The translations under genes and the position numbers were made by a program. From the NCBI GenBank assembly GCA_026126305.1, contig JAHCJI010000002.1, positions 62,001 through 126,000 of the forward strand: DNA of 64,000 nt, given 5' to 3'. The DNA is from Phycisphaeraceae bacterium. GTDB taxonomy: Bacteria > Planctomycetota > Phycisphaerae > Phycisphaerales > UBA1924. Shown piece by piece: positions 53,105 through 63,092 of the stretch. Below the pieces are notes generated by a model. The model saw only the letters and a program-made list of their open reading frames with translations, ran no database searches and had not been told where the DNA came from. How positions within the stretch are numbered: position 1 is the first letter of the stretch; each line of letters starts with the position of its first letter.

Positions 53105-55315
53105 ATGGCGGGCCGTCGTGGACGGGATATTGCAACCACCTTCAGCGACCTGTGGTATCGTGTCGGCCCCACGAGGCCGGCGCTCAGCGTCCACGCCCGC
53201 GTTGTCCGCCAGTATTACGGGCCCAGTGTTACCTACATCGTCGAAGACCCCGCCAGCGGGCAGTTTTACCGCATGAGCGAGAGCGCCCACTTCTTCCTTG
53301 GCATGCTCGACGGCAAGACGACGGTCGACCAGGCGTGGCAGGCCTGCAATGACCAACTCGGCGACGCTGCTCCAACCCAACGCGAAGTGATCGAACTGCT
53401 CAGCCGATTGCAGATGTTCGGGCTGATGCTCGGTGAGTCGGCCTTGGACGCCGAGATGCTCGAACAGCGGCTGCATAAGGCCAGGCAGCAACGGCTGCGG
53501 AAGCGCACCGGTCGGTGGATGTTTCCCCATGTCCCACTGGTGAATCCCGAGCCGGTGCTGCGTCGCCATGCGTCCTTGTGCCGGGCGCTGTTCAGCCCTG
53601 CGGCGGGAGTGCTCTGGGCCATCCTGGTGCTGGTTGCCCTTGGTCTGGTGATTGCCAACACCGGCCGATTTGGGGATGCCCTGAATCATGTTGCACAGCT
53701 GTCACCCACGACCATCGCGACGCTTGGCATCGTGTTCATCGTGCTGCGCATTCTCCACGAGTTGGGGCACGCCGTGGCCTGTAAGGCCTTTGGTGGTCGA
53801 AGTACCGAGATCGGGGTGATCCTGATCGCGTATGTGCTGCCCTTGCCCTACTGCGATGCCAGCAGCGCGTGGCTCTTTCCCAAGATATGGCCCCGAGTGG
53901 CCGTGTCTTTGGGTGGGATCTTCGCCGAGTCTGTGCTTGCGGCTTTGGCGGCGCTCTACTGGGCCCTCGGCAGCGATCCGACGTGGACGAGCATCGCCTA
54001 CCAGGTGATGCTCGTCTCGGGCGTGAGCACCTTGCTCTTCAACCTCAACCCGCTGCTGCGGTATGATGGGTACTACATCCTCAGCGACCTGGCCGGTGTT
54101 CACAACCTAACCCAACGCTCGCGTGAGATGCTCAAGTATCTTCTCGAGCGGTACGCCTTCGGACTCAAGGGGGCACGCGGGCCATCGTATCGATCGGCCT
54201 TCGAGGCATGGCTGCTGGTGGTGTATGGGTTGTTGGCGATGCCCTATCGCATCTTCATCGCTATCGCGATCCTGCTATTGATATCGAGCCAGTATCTTAC
54301 GTTGGGCGTGGTCATCGCGGTGGTCATGGGTGCCTTGTGGCTCGTGTATCCGATCCTGAAGTCGATTGGATATCTGGCCAGTGAATCCCGCCTCGAAGGC
54401 CATCGTGCACGTGCATGGGGCGTTACTCTGGCGGCCTTGGCCATCGTTCTTGGGCCCGTCATGCTCGCGCCGCTGCCCACGCCCGCGTATGCGGCGGCAA
54501 CCGTCGAGCCAGCGCGCATGGCGGGGTTGCGCACGCTCGAAGATGGGTGGCTGGCCGAGCTTCTCATCGAGCCCGGACAGGCCGTCGAAGCCGGGCAGGT
54601 TGTGGCGCGGCTGGAGAACCTGGCGCTGCGCGCGGAACTGGAGCTGATGCAGGCCAGGCTCGCACAGGCTCAGACGCAGTACCGTGCCTCGCTGACGGGA
54701 CAGCCCGCGGAGATGGAGGAGTATTCGCAGGCGTTGTTGCTTGCAACGGAGCAGTACGAGCGTGTTCGCAGGCGAATTGCGGATCTTGTCGTTGTCGCGC
54801 CGGTCTCCGGTCGACTCTCGCCTTTGCAGGGTCAGGCTAGCAGCGACATGCTCGCGATGGTGGGGGGGTTCCTCCGCCGCGGGACGGCCCTTGGCATGGT
54901 CATCAGCGAGCAGGAACTGGTCGTGCGCGCGATGGTGCCCGATCGGGACCATGCCTTCGTCTTCAGGGGTCAGGATGCTGGCGATGTCCGTGCTCGCGTT
55001 AGGCTTGCCAATGAGCCCGGGCGTGTGGTGGATGCGGACGTGCTGACGATCGCGCCCATCGGCTCTCGCGACTTCAGCAGCCAGGCCTTGTCGTCGCAGG
55101 CGGGTGGCTCGGTCATGGCCGACCCACGAAGCAGCAGCGAGCGTCCAATGGCTCTGACGCCCAGTTTTGTCATCGACCTTCGCCTGATCGAAGCCCCAAC
55201 AGCGGCTGTCTCGGGTGTCCGCGCTTCGGTGCGTTTGGATGGGCCAAGATTGCCACTGGGCGTGCGCTGGTGGCGACGGGCAAGCCAGTTCTTTGAAGGG
55301 CGGACGTGGTGGTAG
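53105..55315 (+). CDS. PqqD-M50 peptidase-HlyD fusion (putative peptide zinc metalloprotease)
   Basis: Protein of 736 residues. N-terminal about 25-115 is PqqD-like (YIVEDPASGQFYRMSESAHFFLGMLDGKTTVDQA), a fold that binds leader peptides in modified-peptide pathways. Then a site-2-type membrane metalloprotease: helices about 165-183 and 203-217, zinc motif HELGH at 218-222, second motif NPLLRYDGYY at 315-324, further helices about 365-450. The C-terminal about 468-680 is a HlyD-like biotinyl-lipoyl adaptor (LEPGQAV-type turn at 488-494, APVSGRL at 565-571). This combination resembles YydH-type proteins. Overlaps the SecA-like gene by 10 bp. Confidence 0.85.
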   Translation: MAGRRGRDIATTFSDLWYRVGPTRPALSVHARVVRQYYGPSVTYIVEDPASGQFYRMSESAHFFLGMLDGKTTVDQAWQACNDQLGDAAPTQREVIELLSRLQMFGLMLGESALDAEMLEQRLHKARQQRLRKRTGRWMFPHVPLVNPEPVLRRHASLCRALFSPAAGVLWAILVLVALGLVIANTGRFGDALNHVAQLSPTTIATLGIVFIVLRILHELGHAVACKAFGGRSTEIGVILIAYVLPLPYCDASSAWLFPKIWPRVAVSLGGIFAESVLAALAALYWALGSDPTWTSIAYQVMLVSGVSTLLFNLNPLLRYDGYYILSDLAGVHNLTQRSREMLKYLLERYAFGLKGARGPSYRSAFEAWLLVVYGLLAMPYRIFIAIAILLLISSQYLTLGVVIAVVMGALWLVYPILKSIGYLASESRLEGHRARAWGVTLAALAIVLGPVMLAPLPTPAYAAATVEPARMAGLRTLEDGWLAELLIEPGQAVEAGQVVARLENLALRAELELMQARLAQAQTQYRASLTGQPAEMEEYSQALLLATEQYERVRRRIADLVVVAPVSGRLSPLQGQASSDMLAMVGGFLRRGTALGMVISEQELVVRAMVPDRDHAFVFRGQDAGDVRARVRLANEPGRVVDADVLTIAPIGSRDFSSQALSSQAGGSVMADPRSSSERPMALTPSFVIDLRLIEAPTAAVSGVRASVRLDGPRLPLGVRWWRRASQFFEGRTWW

Positions 55316-57330
55316 GTGCATCGCCCGCGCAGAGGCTTTGGCCCGCCCTGGCCCGCACCGAGCAGCGGGAGGAGCCGCTCGAAGGCCTCGATCGGATTGC
55401 CGCCGGGTTGCAAGGTCGATTCATCCGGCGCCGCGTGAACGAGCGAGAGCGTCAATTCGCGACGGGCATCCTCCAGGTGTCCGAGGCGATGCGAGACTTT
55501 ACCGAGGCACAGTTTGATGAGCGAGTGCTTGCCATCCGTGAGCGGGCACATCGCGTGGCTCGGCTCGACCCCGAAGCGCTGCGTGAAGCGATGGCGTTGG
55601 GCGTCGAGGCTATCCGCCGCACCATCGGCCTGAGGTTGTATCCCGAGCAGGTCTTAGGCGCGCTGGTGCTGCATCGTGGCGAAGTTGCCGAGATGGCCAC
55701 AGGCGAGGGCAAGACCGTGACGGCCATCCTGCCCGCCGCTCTGGCGGGCTGGACCGGGCAAGGCGTGCATGTTGCCACGGTGAATGATTATCTGGCAAAG
55801 CGTGACGCTGCGCTGTGTGAACCGGCGTACGCACGGCTGGGCTTACGCGTGGCCGTGCTGCAAGAGGGCATGAAGCGTGGCGAACGGCGGCGAGCGTACG
55901 ACGCCGACGTGACGTATGGCGCAGACAAGCACTTCATCTTTGATTTTCTGAGGGATCGGCTCGAAGCGCCACTCGCGCCGTCGGTGGTATCGAGCGTGCT
56001 CGATGAGGTCACCCATGCCGACGAACGTTCCGCATGGACTGGACTGGTCGTGCAGCGTGGGCTGCACTCGGCGATCATCGACGAGGCCGACAGCGTGCTG
56101 ATCGACGAGGCCGCGACGCCTGCGATCATTGCCCTGCCAGCGCCCGATGGCATGGGCGTCGATACGATGGACCACTTCGCCGCGGGCCTTGGATTGGCCC
56201 GTGAGCTGGAAGAAACTCGGCACTACATCGCCGACGCACGGGCCCACCGTGTGAGCCTGACACGTGCTGGCCGGGAGAGGCTTGCCGAGATGGCCGCAGA
56301 CCCCGTACGGTGCTTACCACCATTCTGGGCAGGACCACGCCGTCGCGAGGAACTGGTCGTGCAGGCCCTGAACGCGCTGGTGTTGCATCGACGGGATGAT
56401 GATTACATCGTGCGCAAGGATGCCCAGGGCAAGCATGAGGTTGTTATTGTCGACCGATCCACCGGACGCGTGCTCGAAGGCCGGCAATGGCAGTTGGGCC
56501 TGCACCAGGCCGTCGAGGTCAAGGAAGGCATCGAGCCCAGCGAGCGCCGCCATACAGCCGCTCGCGTGAGTTATCAGCGTTACTTCGCGCGATACCGAAA
56601 GCTCGCGGGCATGACCGGCACGGGATGGGAAGTCGCCCCCGAACTCTGGCGCACCTATGGCCTGCGCGTCGTGCGGGTGCCCACGCACAGGCCCATCGCA
56701 CGCATCGAGAGGCCCGACCGTGTCTTTGCGAAGGAAGAGGAAAAATTCAAGGCCGTGGCCGACACCGTTCGGCGGGCACACCAGAAGGGCCAGCCCGTGC
56801 TGGTGGGCACGCGCGCGGTGCGAGACTCCGAGCATGTTGCACAGCTGCTCGCAGAGCATGGACTGGTCTGCAAGGTTTTGAACGCCCGGCATGAGGCCGA
56901 AGAGGCAGCCATCATCGAACGCGCCGGTGCCGCTGGCGCTATCACCGTGGCCACCAGCATGGCCGGCCGTGGCACGGACATCAAGCTCGACGATGCCGCG
57001 CGCCGGGCCGGGGGACTCTTCGTCCTGGCGGTCGAGCGCCACCACGAGCGTCGCGTCGACCGGCAACTCTTCGGGCGGAGCGGTCGCCAAGGCGACGTGG
57101 GCGAAGCCGCGGCTTTGGTGGCTCTCGACGATGAGATGTTAGTTCGCTACGGGCTGCCACCACTGCGTTGGCTGGCGAAGGTCTGTCCACCCGCCCTGCG
57201 CGTGCCGCTCACTCGACTGCTTGTCCGACAGTCCCAGCACGCGGCCACCCGCCGCTGGATGCTCATGCGTGAAGAGGCCGGCAAGATCGACGCCTGGGTC
57301 GACCTTGCGTTCCACCAGCAGAGCCGGTGA
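55306..57330 (+). CDS. SecA-family ATPase, shortened (SecA2-like)
   Basis: Protein of 674 residues. SecA motor motifs: LYPEQVLGALVLHRGEVAEMATGEGKT (Walker A 133-137), VNDYLAKRD, VTYGADKHFIFDFLRD, IIDEADSVLIDEA (Walker B 258-262), DDDYIVRKDAQGKHEVVIVD with GRVLEGRQW, YRKLAGMTGTGWE, TSMAGRGTDIKL and QLFGRSGRQGD. A short preprotein-crosslinking region lies between. After the motor only about 80 residues remain, so the helical scaffold/wing is largely missing and there is no zinc-binding C-terminus; canonical SecA is about 850-950 residues. GTG 55306 (or 55309) overlaps the M50 gene. A second translocation motor dedicated to this cluster is inferred. Confidence 0.85.
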   Translation: MVVGASPAQRLWPALARTEQREEPLEGLDRIAAGLQGRFIRRRVNERERQFATGILQVSEAMRDFTEAQFDERVLAIRERAHRVARLDPEALREAMALGVEAIRRTIGLRLYPEQVLGALVLHRGEVAEMATGEGKTVTAILPAALAGWTGQGVHVATVNDYLAKRDAALCEPAYARLGLRVAVLQEGMKRGERRRAYDADVTYGADKHFIFDFLRDRLEAPLAPSVVSSVLDEVTHADERSAWTGLVVQRGLHSAIIDEADSVLIDEAATPAIIALPAPDGMGVDTMDHFAAGLGLARELEETRHYIADARAHRVSLTRAGRERLAEMAADPVRCLPPFWAGPRRREELVVQALNALVLHRRDDDYIVRKDAQGKHEVVIVDRSTGRVLEGRQWQLGLHQAVEVKEGIEPSERRHTAARVSYQRYFARYRKLAGMTGTGWEVAPELWRTYGLRVVRVPTHRPIARIERPDRVFAKEEEKFKAVADTVRRAHQKGQPVLVGTRAVRDSEHVAQLLAEHGLVCKVLNARHEAEEAAIIERAGAAGAITVATSMAGRGTDIKLDDAARRAGGLFVLAVERHHERRVDRQLFGRSGRQGDVGEAAALVALDDEMLVRYGLPPLRWLAKVCPPALRVPLTRLLVRQSQHAATRRWMLMREEAGKIDAWVDLAFHQQSR

Positions 57331-57379
57331 GGCAGGCGCTCGACTGCCTTTGACGTGCCGCGCATCCCTATTGTCCATC

Positions 57380-60214
57380 ATGAAGATGTTCCAGATTGCG
57401 ACCCATCGGCATTTCACACTGCTTCTCAGCATCGCGTTCGCACTGTGTTCGGTCTTGCCGGCTCTCGCGCAAGACCTCGATGCGCCACTGCCCGAAGATC
57501 CTCGCCTGACACGTGGCACGCTCGACAACGGCATGCGGTATGTGCTTGCCCCCAACGCCGAGCCGCCCGGCCGCGTGGAACTGTGGCTGCATGTCCATAG
57601 CGGGTCGTTGAACGAGGAAGACGACCAGCGCGGCCTGGCCCACTATCTCGAGCACCTGGCGTTCGCGGGCAGCACGAACTTTCCCCCCGGCACGGTGCGG
57701 CCTTTCTTTGAAAACCTGGGCTTGAGTTTCGGCAGGCACCAGAACGCCCTGACTGGTTTTGACCGCACGGCGTACACGATCAGCCTGCCGAACAACCAGG
57801 CGTCCACCATCGATTCGGGTCTCTTGTTCCTGAGCGATGTCGCGTTCAACCTGCTGTTACCCGAGGCGGCCATCGAGCAGGAGCGCGCCATCATTCTCGA
57901 GGAGCGGCGTGCCGGCCTCTCGCCCCAGCAGCGGGTGCTCTATGACATGATCGAGCGCATCGCGCCCGAGAGCCAGTTTGGCAAGCGGCTCCCGATCGGG
58001 ACGGTCGAGGTCCTGACCACCGCTGGCCTGGAGCCCATCAAGGCCTATTACGACACGTGGTATGTGCCCAGTAACATGACCCTGCTGATCGTGGGCGATT
58101 TCGATCCAGCCACGGTCACGCCGAGAGTCGAGGCCCTGTTCGATCAGGGAGAAGCCAAGCCCAGGCCCACGCCTCGTGACGTTGGGGTGCGGCACACGCA
58201 AGGCCGCCGTGCCATCATCGCCAGCGATCCCGAAGAGACACGTGAAGAGGTTGGCATCAACTTCATCGCCCCGGCGGGTGGCTCGACGACGACCGTTGGC
58301 GCGTATCGAGAGGATCTCGTGCGGTCGCTTGCCATGTCGATGATGAGCCGGCGCATCAGCCAGGGCATCCAGGAAGGCCGACTGACGATGCTCGGTGGCT
58401 CTGTTTCCACGGGTGATTTTGCCGGTGCCATCCACTGGACGCAAGCTACCGGACGCAGCGAGCCGGGCCGCTGGCGTCAGGTGCTCGACGAGGTGGGCGT
58501 CGAGGTTCGGCGCGCGACGCTGCATGGCTTCCGCCAGCAGGAACTCGACGACGCCAGGCGTCGGTTGCTTTCCAGCGCAGAACGTGCCCTCGAAGCCGAG
58601 CCGACGTTTCCAAGCCGTCAGTTGCAGAGTGCCATTGTTGATTCCATCGCCAAGGGCGAACCATTCATGAGCATCTCGCAGCAGGTCGCGTTGCTTCGCA
58701 CGCACCTGCCCACGATCACACTCGAACAGACGAACGAGTTTTTTGCACGCACCTTTGCCTTTGAGCACGCCGTGTTTACGCTCCAGACGCCCGCGAATGC
58801 CGGCACGCCCAGTGAGGAAGAACTGCTGGCCGCAGGCATTCGCGCGCTTGCCGTGACACCAGAACCGTCCGCGGATCGGGACCGGGCCGACAGGCTGCTG
58901 CGCACCGAGCCAAAGGCCGGCCAGGTCGTGGAACGAACCGATCACGAGGCGACCGGAGTCACGAGTCTGTGGCTTTCCAATGGCGTGCGTGTCCATATCA
59001 AGCCCATGCGTGAACGGCAGGGGCAGGTGCTCGGTTCGATCCACGTCTACGGCGGGCTCGTCCACGAGGACATGCACACGCGGGGCCTGACCGATGCGGC
59101 TTCGACCGCCCTGGCACGCCCGGCTGGCGGTGGGCTTTCATCGACCCAGATCGAAGAGCTGACCACGGGCTGGAAGGCCTCGGTGCGCGGGGGCAGCGAC
59201 GCCGACGGACTGACGCTTGGCATGACCGCAAGCCCCAGCGAGTTGGACAACGCCCTGAAGCTTGCGCATGTGCTGCTGACAGCTCCGATGGTCGAGCCAG
59301 CCGCCATCGAGCAGTGGCGCCGGGGACAACTGCGAACCCTCGATACGCTCAACAGCGTGCCGCAAGGAGCCGCCATCAAGGCCATCCTCTCGGCGGTTTT
59401 TCCCAAGGACGACCCTCGTCCGGGCATGCTCACGCGGGAGCGCATCGAAGCGATCAATCTTGGGGACGCCCAGGCATGGATCGATCGGCAGATCCGCGGT
59501 CCGATCGAAGTCGCGTTGGTGGGCGACCTCGATTTACAAACGGCCATCGAACTGTGCACGCTGTATCTTGGCTCGTTGCCGCCACGTGACAGGGTGACTG
59601 GGAGCACATTTCTCAAGTTGCGCACGCTCGAACGGCCCTTGGGCCCCATCGAGCACATGGCCGAACCCCGGCTTGACACGCCACAGGCCTTCGTCATCGC
59701 CGGGTACTACGGGCCTGACGAGGCCAACGAGCAGGATCGGCGGGCCATGCGACTGGCCGCCCGTGTGCTCTCGACGCGCATGATCGATCGCATCCGCGAG
59801 GAGCTAGGCTTGGCCTACAGCCCAAGCGTGTCGAGTCGCACCGGCACGACCTGGCCCGGCTTCGGCCTCTTCACCGTGCAGACCAGCACCGATCCGCAGC
59901 GTGCCATCGAGCTGGCCGACGAACTCGAAAGGATGTTCGTCGAGTTCGCCACCAATGGTCCCACGGACGCGGAATTGGCAGTTGCGATCGATCAGCTCAA
60001 GAACATCCATGACGAGGGTGTGCGCAATCCCGGCACATGGCTGCGAGAATTGCGCACTCTTGATTACCTGGGCCGCTCGCTCGAAACGCTGGCTGGTGAA
60101 CGCGATGCCTACAGCGAGTTCACATCCGAGACCGTCCGGGAAATCTTCGCCCGATATGCCCAGGAGCAGGCACGCATCCGGGTCATCGTTCGGCCTACGG
60201 CCGCCGAGAAGTAG
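57380..60214 (+). CDS. Secreted M16 (pitrilysin/insulinase-type) zinc peptidase
   Basis: Protein of 944 residues with a signal peptide (about 1-31, ending LPALAQ). First M16 domain has the inverted zinc motif HYLEH (RGLAHYLEHLAFAGSTNFP) and the third ligand in EQERAIILEERR. The second and third parts are M16-like inactive domains, with a conserved REELGLAYSPSVSS near residue 800. Acts outside the cytoplasm on peptides or protein fragments. Starts 49 bp after the SecA-like gene on the same strand, so it may be part of the same transcript. Confidence 0.9.
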   Translation: MKMFQIATHRHFTLLLSIAFALCSVLPALAQDLDAPLPEDPRLTRGTLDNGMRYVLAPNAEPPGRVELWLHVHSGSLNEEDDQRGLAHYLEHLAFAGSTNFPPGTVRPFFENLGLSFGRHQNALTGFDRTAYTISLPNNQASTIDSGLLFLSDVAFNLLLPEAAIEQERAIILEERRAGLSPQQRVLYDMIERIAPESQFGKRLPIGTVEVLTTAGLEPIKAYYDTWYVPSNMTLLIVGDFDPATVTPRVEALFDQGEAKPRPTPRDVGVRHTQGRRAIIASDPEETREEVGINFIAPAGGSTTTVGAYREDLVRSLAMSMMSRRISQGIQEGRLTMLGGSVSTGDFAGAIHWTQATGRSEPGRWRQVLDEVGVEVRRATLHGFRQQELDDARRRLLSSAERALEAEPTFPSRQLQSAIVDSIAKGEPFMSISQQVALLRTHLPTITLEQTNEFFARTFAFEHAVFTLQTPANAGTPSEEELLAAGIRALAVTPEPSADRDRADRLLRTEPKAGQVVERTDHEATGVTSLWLSNGVRVHIKPMRERQGQVLGSIHVYGGLVHEDMHTRGLTDAASTALARPAGGGLSSTQIEELTTGWKASVRGGSDADGLTLGMTASPSELDNALKLAHVLLTAPMVEPAAIEQWRRGQLRTLDTLNSVPQGAAIKAILSAVFPKDDPRPGMLTRERIEAINLGDAQAWIDRQIRGPIEVALVGDLDLQTAIELCTLYLGSLPPRDRVTGSTFLKLRTLERPLGPIEHMAEPRLDTPQAFVIAGYYGPDEANEQDRRAMRLAARVLSTRMIDRIREELGLAYSPSVSSRTGTTWPGFGLFTVQTSTDPQRAIELADELERMFVEFATNGPTDAELAVAIDQLKNIHDEGVRNPGTWLRELRTLDYLGRSLETLAGERDAYSEFTSETVREIFARYAQEQARIRVIVRPTAAEK

Positions 60215-60338
60215 CCGCCTGTCTACTCGCTGACGTGCTCGAAATCGCGAAGAACACTGGGGAATCCATGTGCCGATTTGCCCTGAACACTCGATCTGCC
60301 GAGAATAGGGGTCGGTGTTCTCATTACCCTGATTGCCA

Positions 60339-61073
60339 ATGCAGCCGCAACAGCCAAACGCAAGCCGTACGGATGGGGCCAGTCTTTCCCAGCGGGGGCA
60401 TACTCCGCGCACACGGATCATACGAACAGGACCCGTTCGCACGCTCCGCGCCTGTGCTCTTGATACACCGGTGCTTTTGCTGAACAGGCATTACGCGCCT
60501 CTGAGGGTCATCACGGCACGCCGCGCCTTTACGTTGCTTTGCAAGGAACTGGCCGAGGTGGTCCATGTTGAGGGGGAGTCGGCCGAGGCCACCTTCAGCA
60601 ACTACGACTTCACCCAGTGGCTGGAAGTGTCCGCATTGCAGCAGCAGGTCGAGCCCGCCGCCCATGATTGGGTGCGCACGGTTCGCCTGTCGATAGCCGT
60701 GCCACGGGTCATCCGCCTGTTGGGTTATGACCGATTGCCCAGGGTGCGTGTCCGTTTGAGTCGCCGTACCATCTTTGAGCGCGACGGGCACCAGTGCCAG
60801 TATTGCCGGCGACACTTCCGCTCGGGTGATCTCTCGGTCGACCATGTGCTGCCTCGGGCTCGAGGTGGCGGCGATTCTTGGGAGAACCTTGTGACGGCGT
60901 GCATCCGTTGCAACGCTGCCAAGGGCGATCGCACACCCGCCGAAGCGGGCATGCCCCTGGCGCGAGTTCCGAAGCGTCCCGCGCCCGAGTCGGTCATGGC
61001 TTCGGGTCGTATCGGTGGTAGCCGTGCCGAGCCCCGCTTTGCCGCATGGCGCCTCTTCCTGCCCAACGCCTGA
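60339..61073 (+). CDS. HNH endonuclease family protein
   Basis: Protein of 244 residues. N-terminal half holds VLLLNRHYAPLRVITARRAF, typical of stand-alone bacterial HNH proteins; the HNH nuclease is FERDGHQCQYCRRHFRSGDL, VDHVLPRARGGGDSWENLVTAC and IRCNAAKGDRTP, with two zinc CxxC pairs. ATG 60339 is preferred over the TTG two codons upstream. Probably a chromosomal DNA-processing enzyme; no mobile element features surround it. Confidence 0.88.
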   Translation: MQPQQPNASRTDGASLSQRGHTPRTRIIRTGPVRTLRACALDTPVLLLNRHYAPLRVITARRAFTLLCKELAEVVHVEGESAEATFSNYDFTQWLEVSALQQQVEPAAHDWVRTVRLSIAVPRVIRLLGYDRLPRVRVRLSRRTIFERDGHQCQYCRRHFRSGDLSVDHVLPRARGGGDSWENLVTACIRCNAAKGDRTPAEAGMPLARVPKRPAPESVMASGRIGGSRAEPRFAAWRLFLPNA

Positions 61074-61091
61074 TTTCAATCCGGGTCGTGC

Positions 61092-63080
61092 TCACACCAG
61101 TCGTTGCCCGGGCAACAACGGCGGCACAGGCACGCCCAAGAGGTCCGCAAAGGCCCGCAGCAGGTCGGCCTCACCCGGAGTCACCTCGTGGTCGTGGGCC
61201 ACCACCAACGCTGCGGCTTCAAGCACCTTAGCCTTGAGGCGTGGAGCCAGTTGACGCAGTTCGCGGATGGCCACATCCAGATCGTCCAGGCTTCGCGCCC
61301 CGGCTGGCGGCATGGTCAGTTCGGCGCTGATCGGGACGGACTGGTGGAGCACCCGTGCGCCGGCGTTGAACGCGGACAGTGCCGCGCCGGGTTCGGCTTG
61401 GCCATGCCGAGCCAATGCGCCAAGCAACACCGAAATGGATGGCCCGAGTTTGGCGATGCCATAATACCGAACCTGCGTCGGTTTGGCATTGCCAAAACGC
61501 TCGTCCAGATGTGATTCGATGATGCGCAGCAGCGCCCACTCGTCCAGCGTTACCTTGCCATCAGCAAGTGCCAGCGCGTGCAATGTGTTTCGGAATTCGA
61601 GATGCTGGCGCTCGCTCAGCCGGGCCAGAGCAGACAGGCACAGATCGATCAGTGGCAGTCGTAGTGAGGCATCGAGACCATCGGCGTCCTTTGACAAAAT
61701 TCTCACGAGCGATGCCACGCCCGTGTCGCCCGATTGATCGAGGATGCCCAGTTGGATTCGCTTGGACGTTTCATCGCCACGCCAATGGATGAGCATCGAA
61801 TACACCACCGCTCGGCAGCCGTACGGGTCGTGCGCCGCATCCTTCAAGGATGGTGGGATACGGCCGAGCAATGCGCGGGCATGGTCGGCGTGCTCAAGGG
61901 TCGCCGTACCGATGACCGCGAGCAAGGGCATAGCCCGACCGAGGCCTTGCGTGCCCGATCGTTCCTCGATGGCTTGTTGCAAGCGCTCGCGAGGTGACAG
62001 CGGGCGTGGTTTGTCCGATGGGGACTCCACAACCTTCGTGGGCAGTGGCTTGAGCATCGTTCCATCCCACGTGGGTATCACGCGGCGGATGCGCTCGGGC
62101 AGTGGGGGGTGGCTTGCCAGTGCCTGGCCGAAGAAACTGCTCGCGCTCACCGCGTTGCCAAAGAACAAGTGGCTCATCTCACGGTTGTGCGGGTTCATGA
62201 TCACGCTTCGGGCCGATGAACCACCGATGCGGCGCAACGCACCACCGATACCTTCAGGATTACGAGTGAACTGCACAGCACTGGCGTCGGCAAGAAACTC
62301 GCGTTGCCGGCTGACGGCCGCCTGGATGATCCTGGCACAGAGCGATCCCACACTGCCAATGACCAACAGCCCGACGCCGACTGCCATGATCAGGAGGACG
62401 CCCTTGCCATCGCGCCGGCTGGACCTTGGCGTGTACCACGTCGCACGAAGAATGGTGTATCCCGCCAGGCTCAATAGCACGATGCCGCCCAGTAAACCGA
62501 TGAGGCGGATATTCAGCCTCATGTCGCCATTGAGGATGTGGCTGAACTCGTGGGCCATGACGCCTTGGAGTTCATCGCGTGTGAGCCCCTGGACGCAGCC
62601 CTTGGTCACCCCGATCACCGCGTCGCCCGTGCTGTATCCTGCGGCGAATGCGTTGATGCCACGTTCCAGATCGAGCACATAGACCGGGGGCACGGGCACG
62701 CCGCTGGCGATGGCCATCTCTTCGACCACGTTGAGTACTTTCCGTTCATCGGGGTCGGTGGTTGAGTGGTCGATGATGCGCCCTCCCAGCGACATCGCCA
62801 CGCCGTGCCCTCCGCCGCGCAGCTCGCTGATGCGATAGGCCGTTCCGCCGCCGATGAGCAGGGCCGCGCACGCAGCACCGCCGAAGGCAAAGGTCAACAG
62901 GTGCCATGGGCTGGGATCGCCCGGACCTTCGTGCATGAAGAGCCCGACAAAGATAGCCAACAAGGCGACCGCGAGGCAGGTGAAGAGAACGGCCGTGGCG
63001 TACAACACCAGTAACTGGCGGGTGCGTTTGCGGGCCGATTCCTGCCGACCAAAGAAGTCCGTCGTCTGGAGGTTATCCAT
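61092..63080 (-). CDS. M48 family membrane metalloprotease with C-terminal extension
   Basis: Protein of 662 residues. Membrane helices about 24-50 and 62-80, then VVEEMAIASGVPVPPVYVLD, zinc site VMAHEFSHILNGDMR, two further helices, and the third ligand in QREFLADASAVQFTRNPEG. This part (about 1-330) is HtpX-like. The remaining about 300 residues are a helical extension (RERLQQAIEERSG, LHALALADGKVTLDEWALLRIIE) resembling a TerB-type domain, not normal in HtpX. Follows the LemA gene by 12 bp, a common pairing in membrane quality control. Confidence 0.88.
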   Translation of the reverse strand: MDNLQTTDFFGRQESARKRTRQLLVLYATAVLFTCLAVALLAIFVGLFMHEGPGDPSPWHLLTFAFGGAACAALLIGGGTAYRISELRGGGHGVAMSLGGRIIDHSTTDPDERKVLNVVEEMAIASGVPVPPVYVLDLERGINAFAAGYSTGDAVIGVTKGCVQGLTRDELQGVMAHEFSHILNGDMRLNIRLIGLLGGIVLLSLAGYTILRATWYTPRSSRRDGKGVLLIMAVGVGLLVIGSVGSLCARIIQAAVSRQREFLADASAVQFTRNPEGIGGALRRIGGSSARSVIMNPHNREMSHLFFGNAVSASSFFGQALASHPPLPERIRRVIPTWDGTMLKPLPTKVVESPSDKPRPLSPRERLQQAIEERSGTQGLGRAMPLLAVIGTATLEHADHARALLGRIPPSLKDAAHDPYGCRAVVYSMLIHWRGDETSKRIQLGILDQSGDTGVASLVRILSKDADGLDASLRLPLIDLCLSALARLSERQHLEFRNTLHALALADGKVTLDEWALLRIIESHLDERFGNAKPTQVRYYGIAKLGPSISVLLGALARHGQAEPGAALSAFNAGARVLHQSVPISAELTMPPAGARSLDDLDVAIRELRQLAPRLKAKVLEAAALVVAHDHEVTPGEADLLRAFADLLGVPVPPLLPGQRLV

Positions 63081-63092
63081 CGATGTTCAGGC

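Noticed and set aside
60339..61073. HNH gene as a homing endonuclease or mobile element
   Set aside because: No intron, intein or repeat boundaries are seen; the N-terminal motif is of chromosomal stand-alone HNH proteins.
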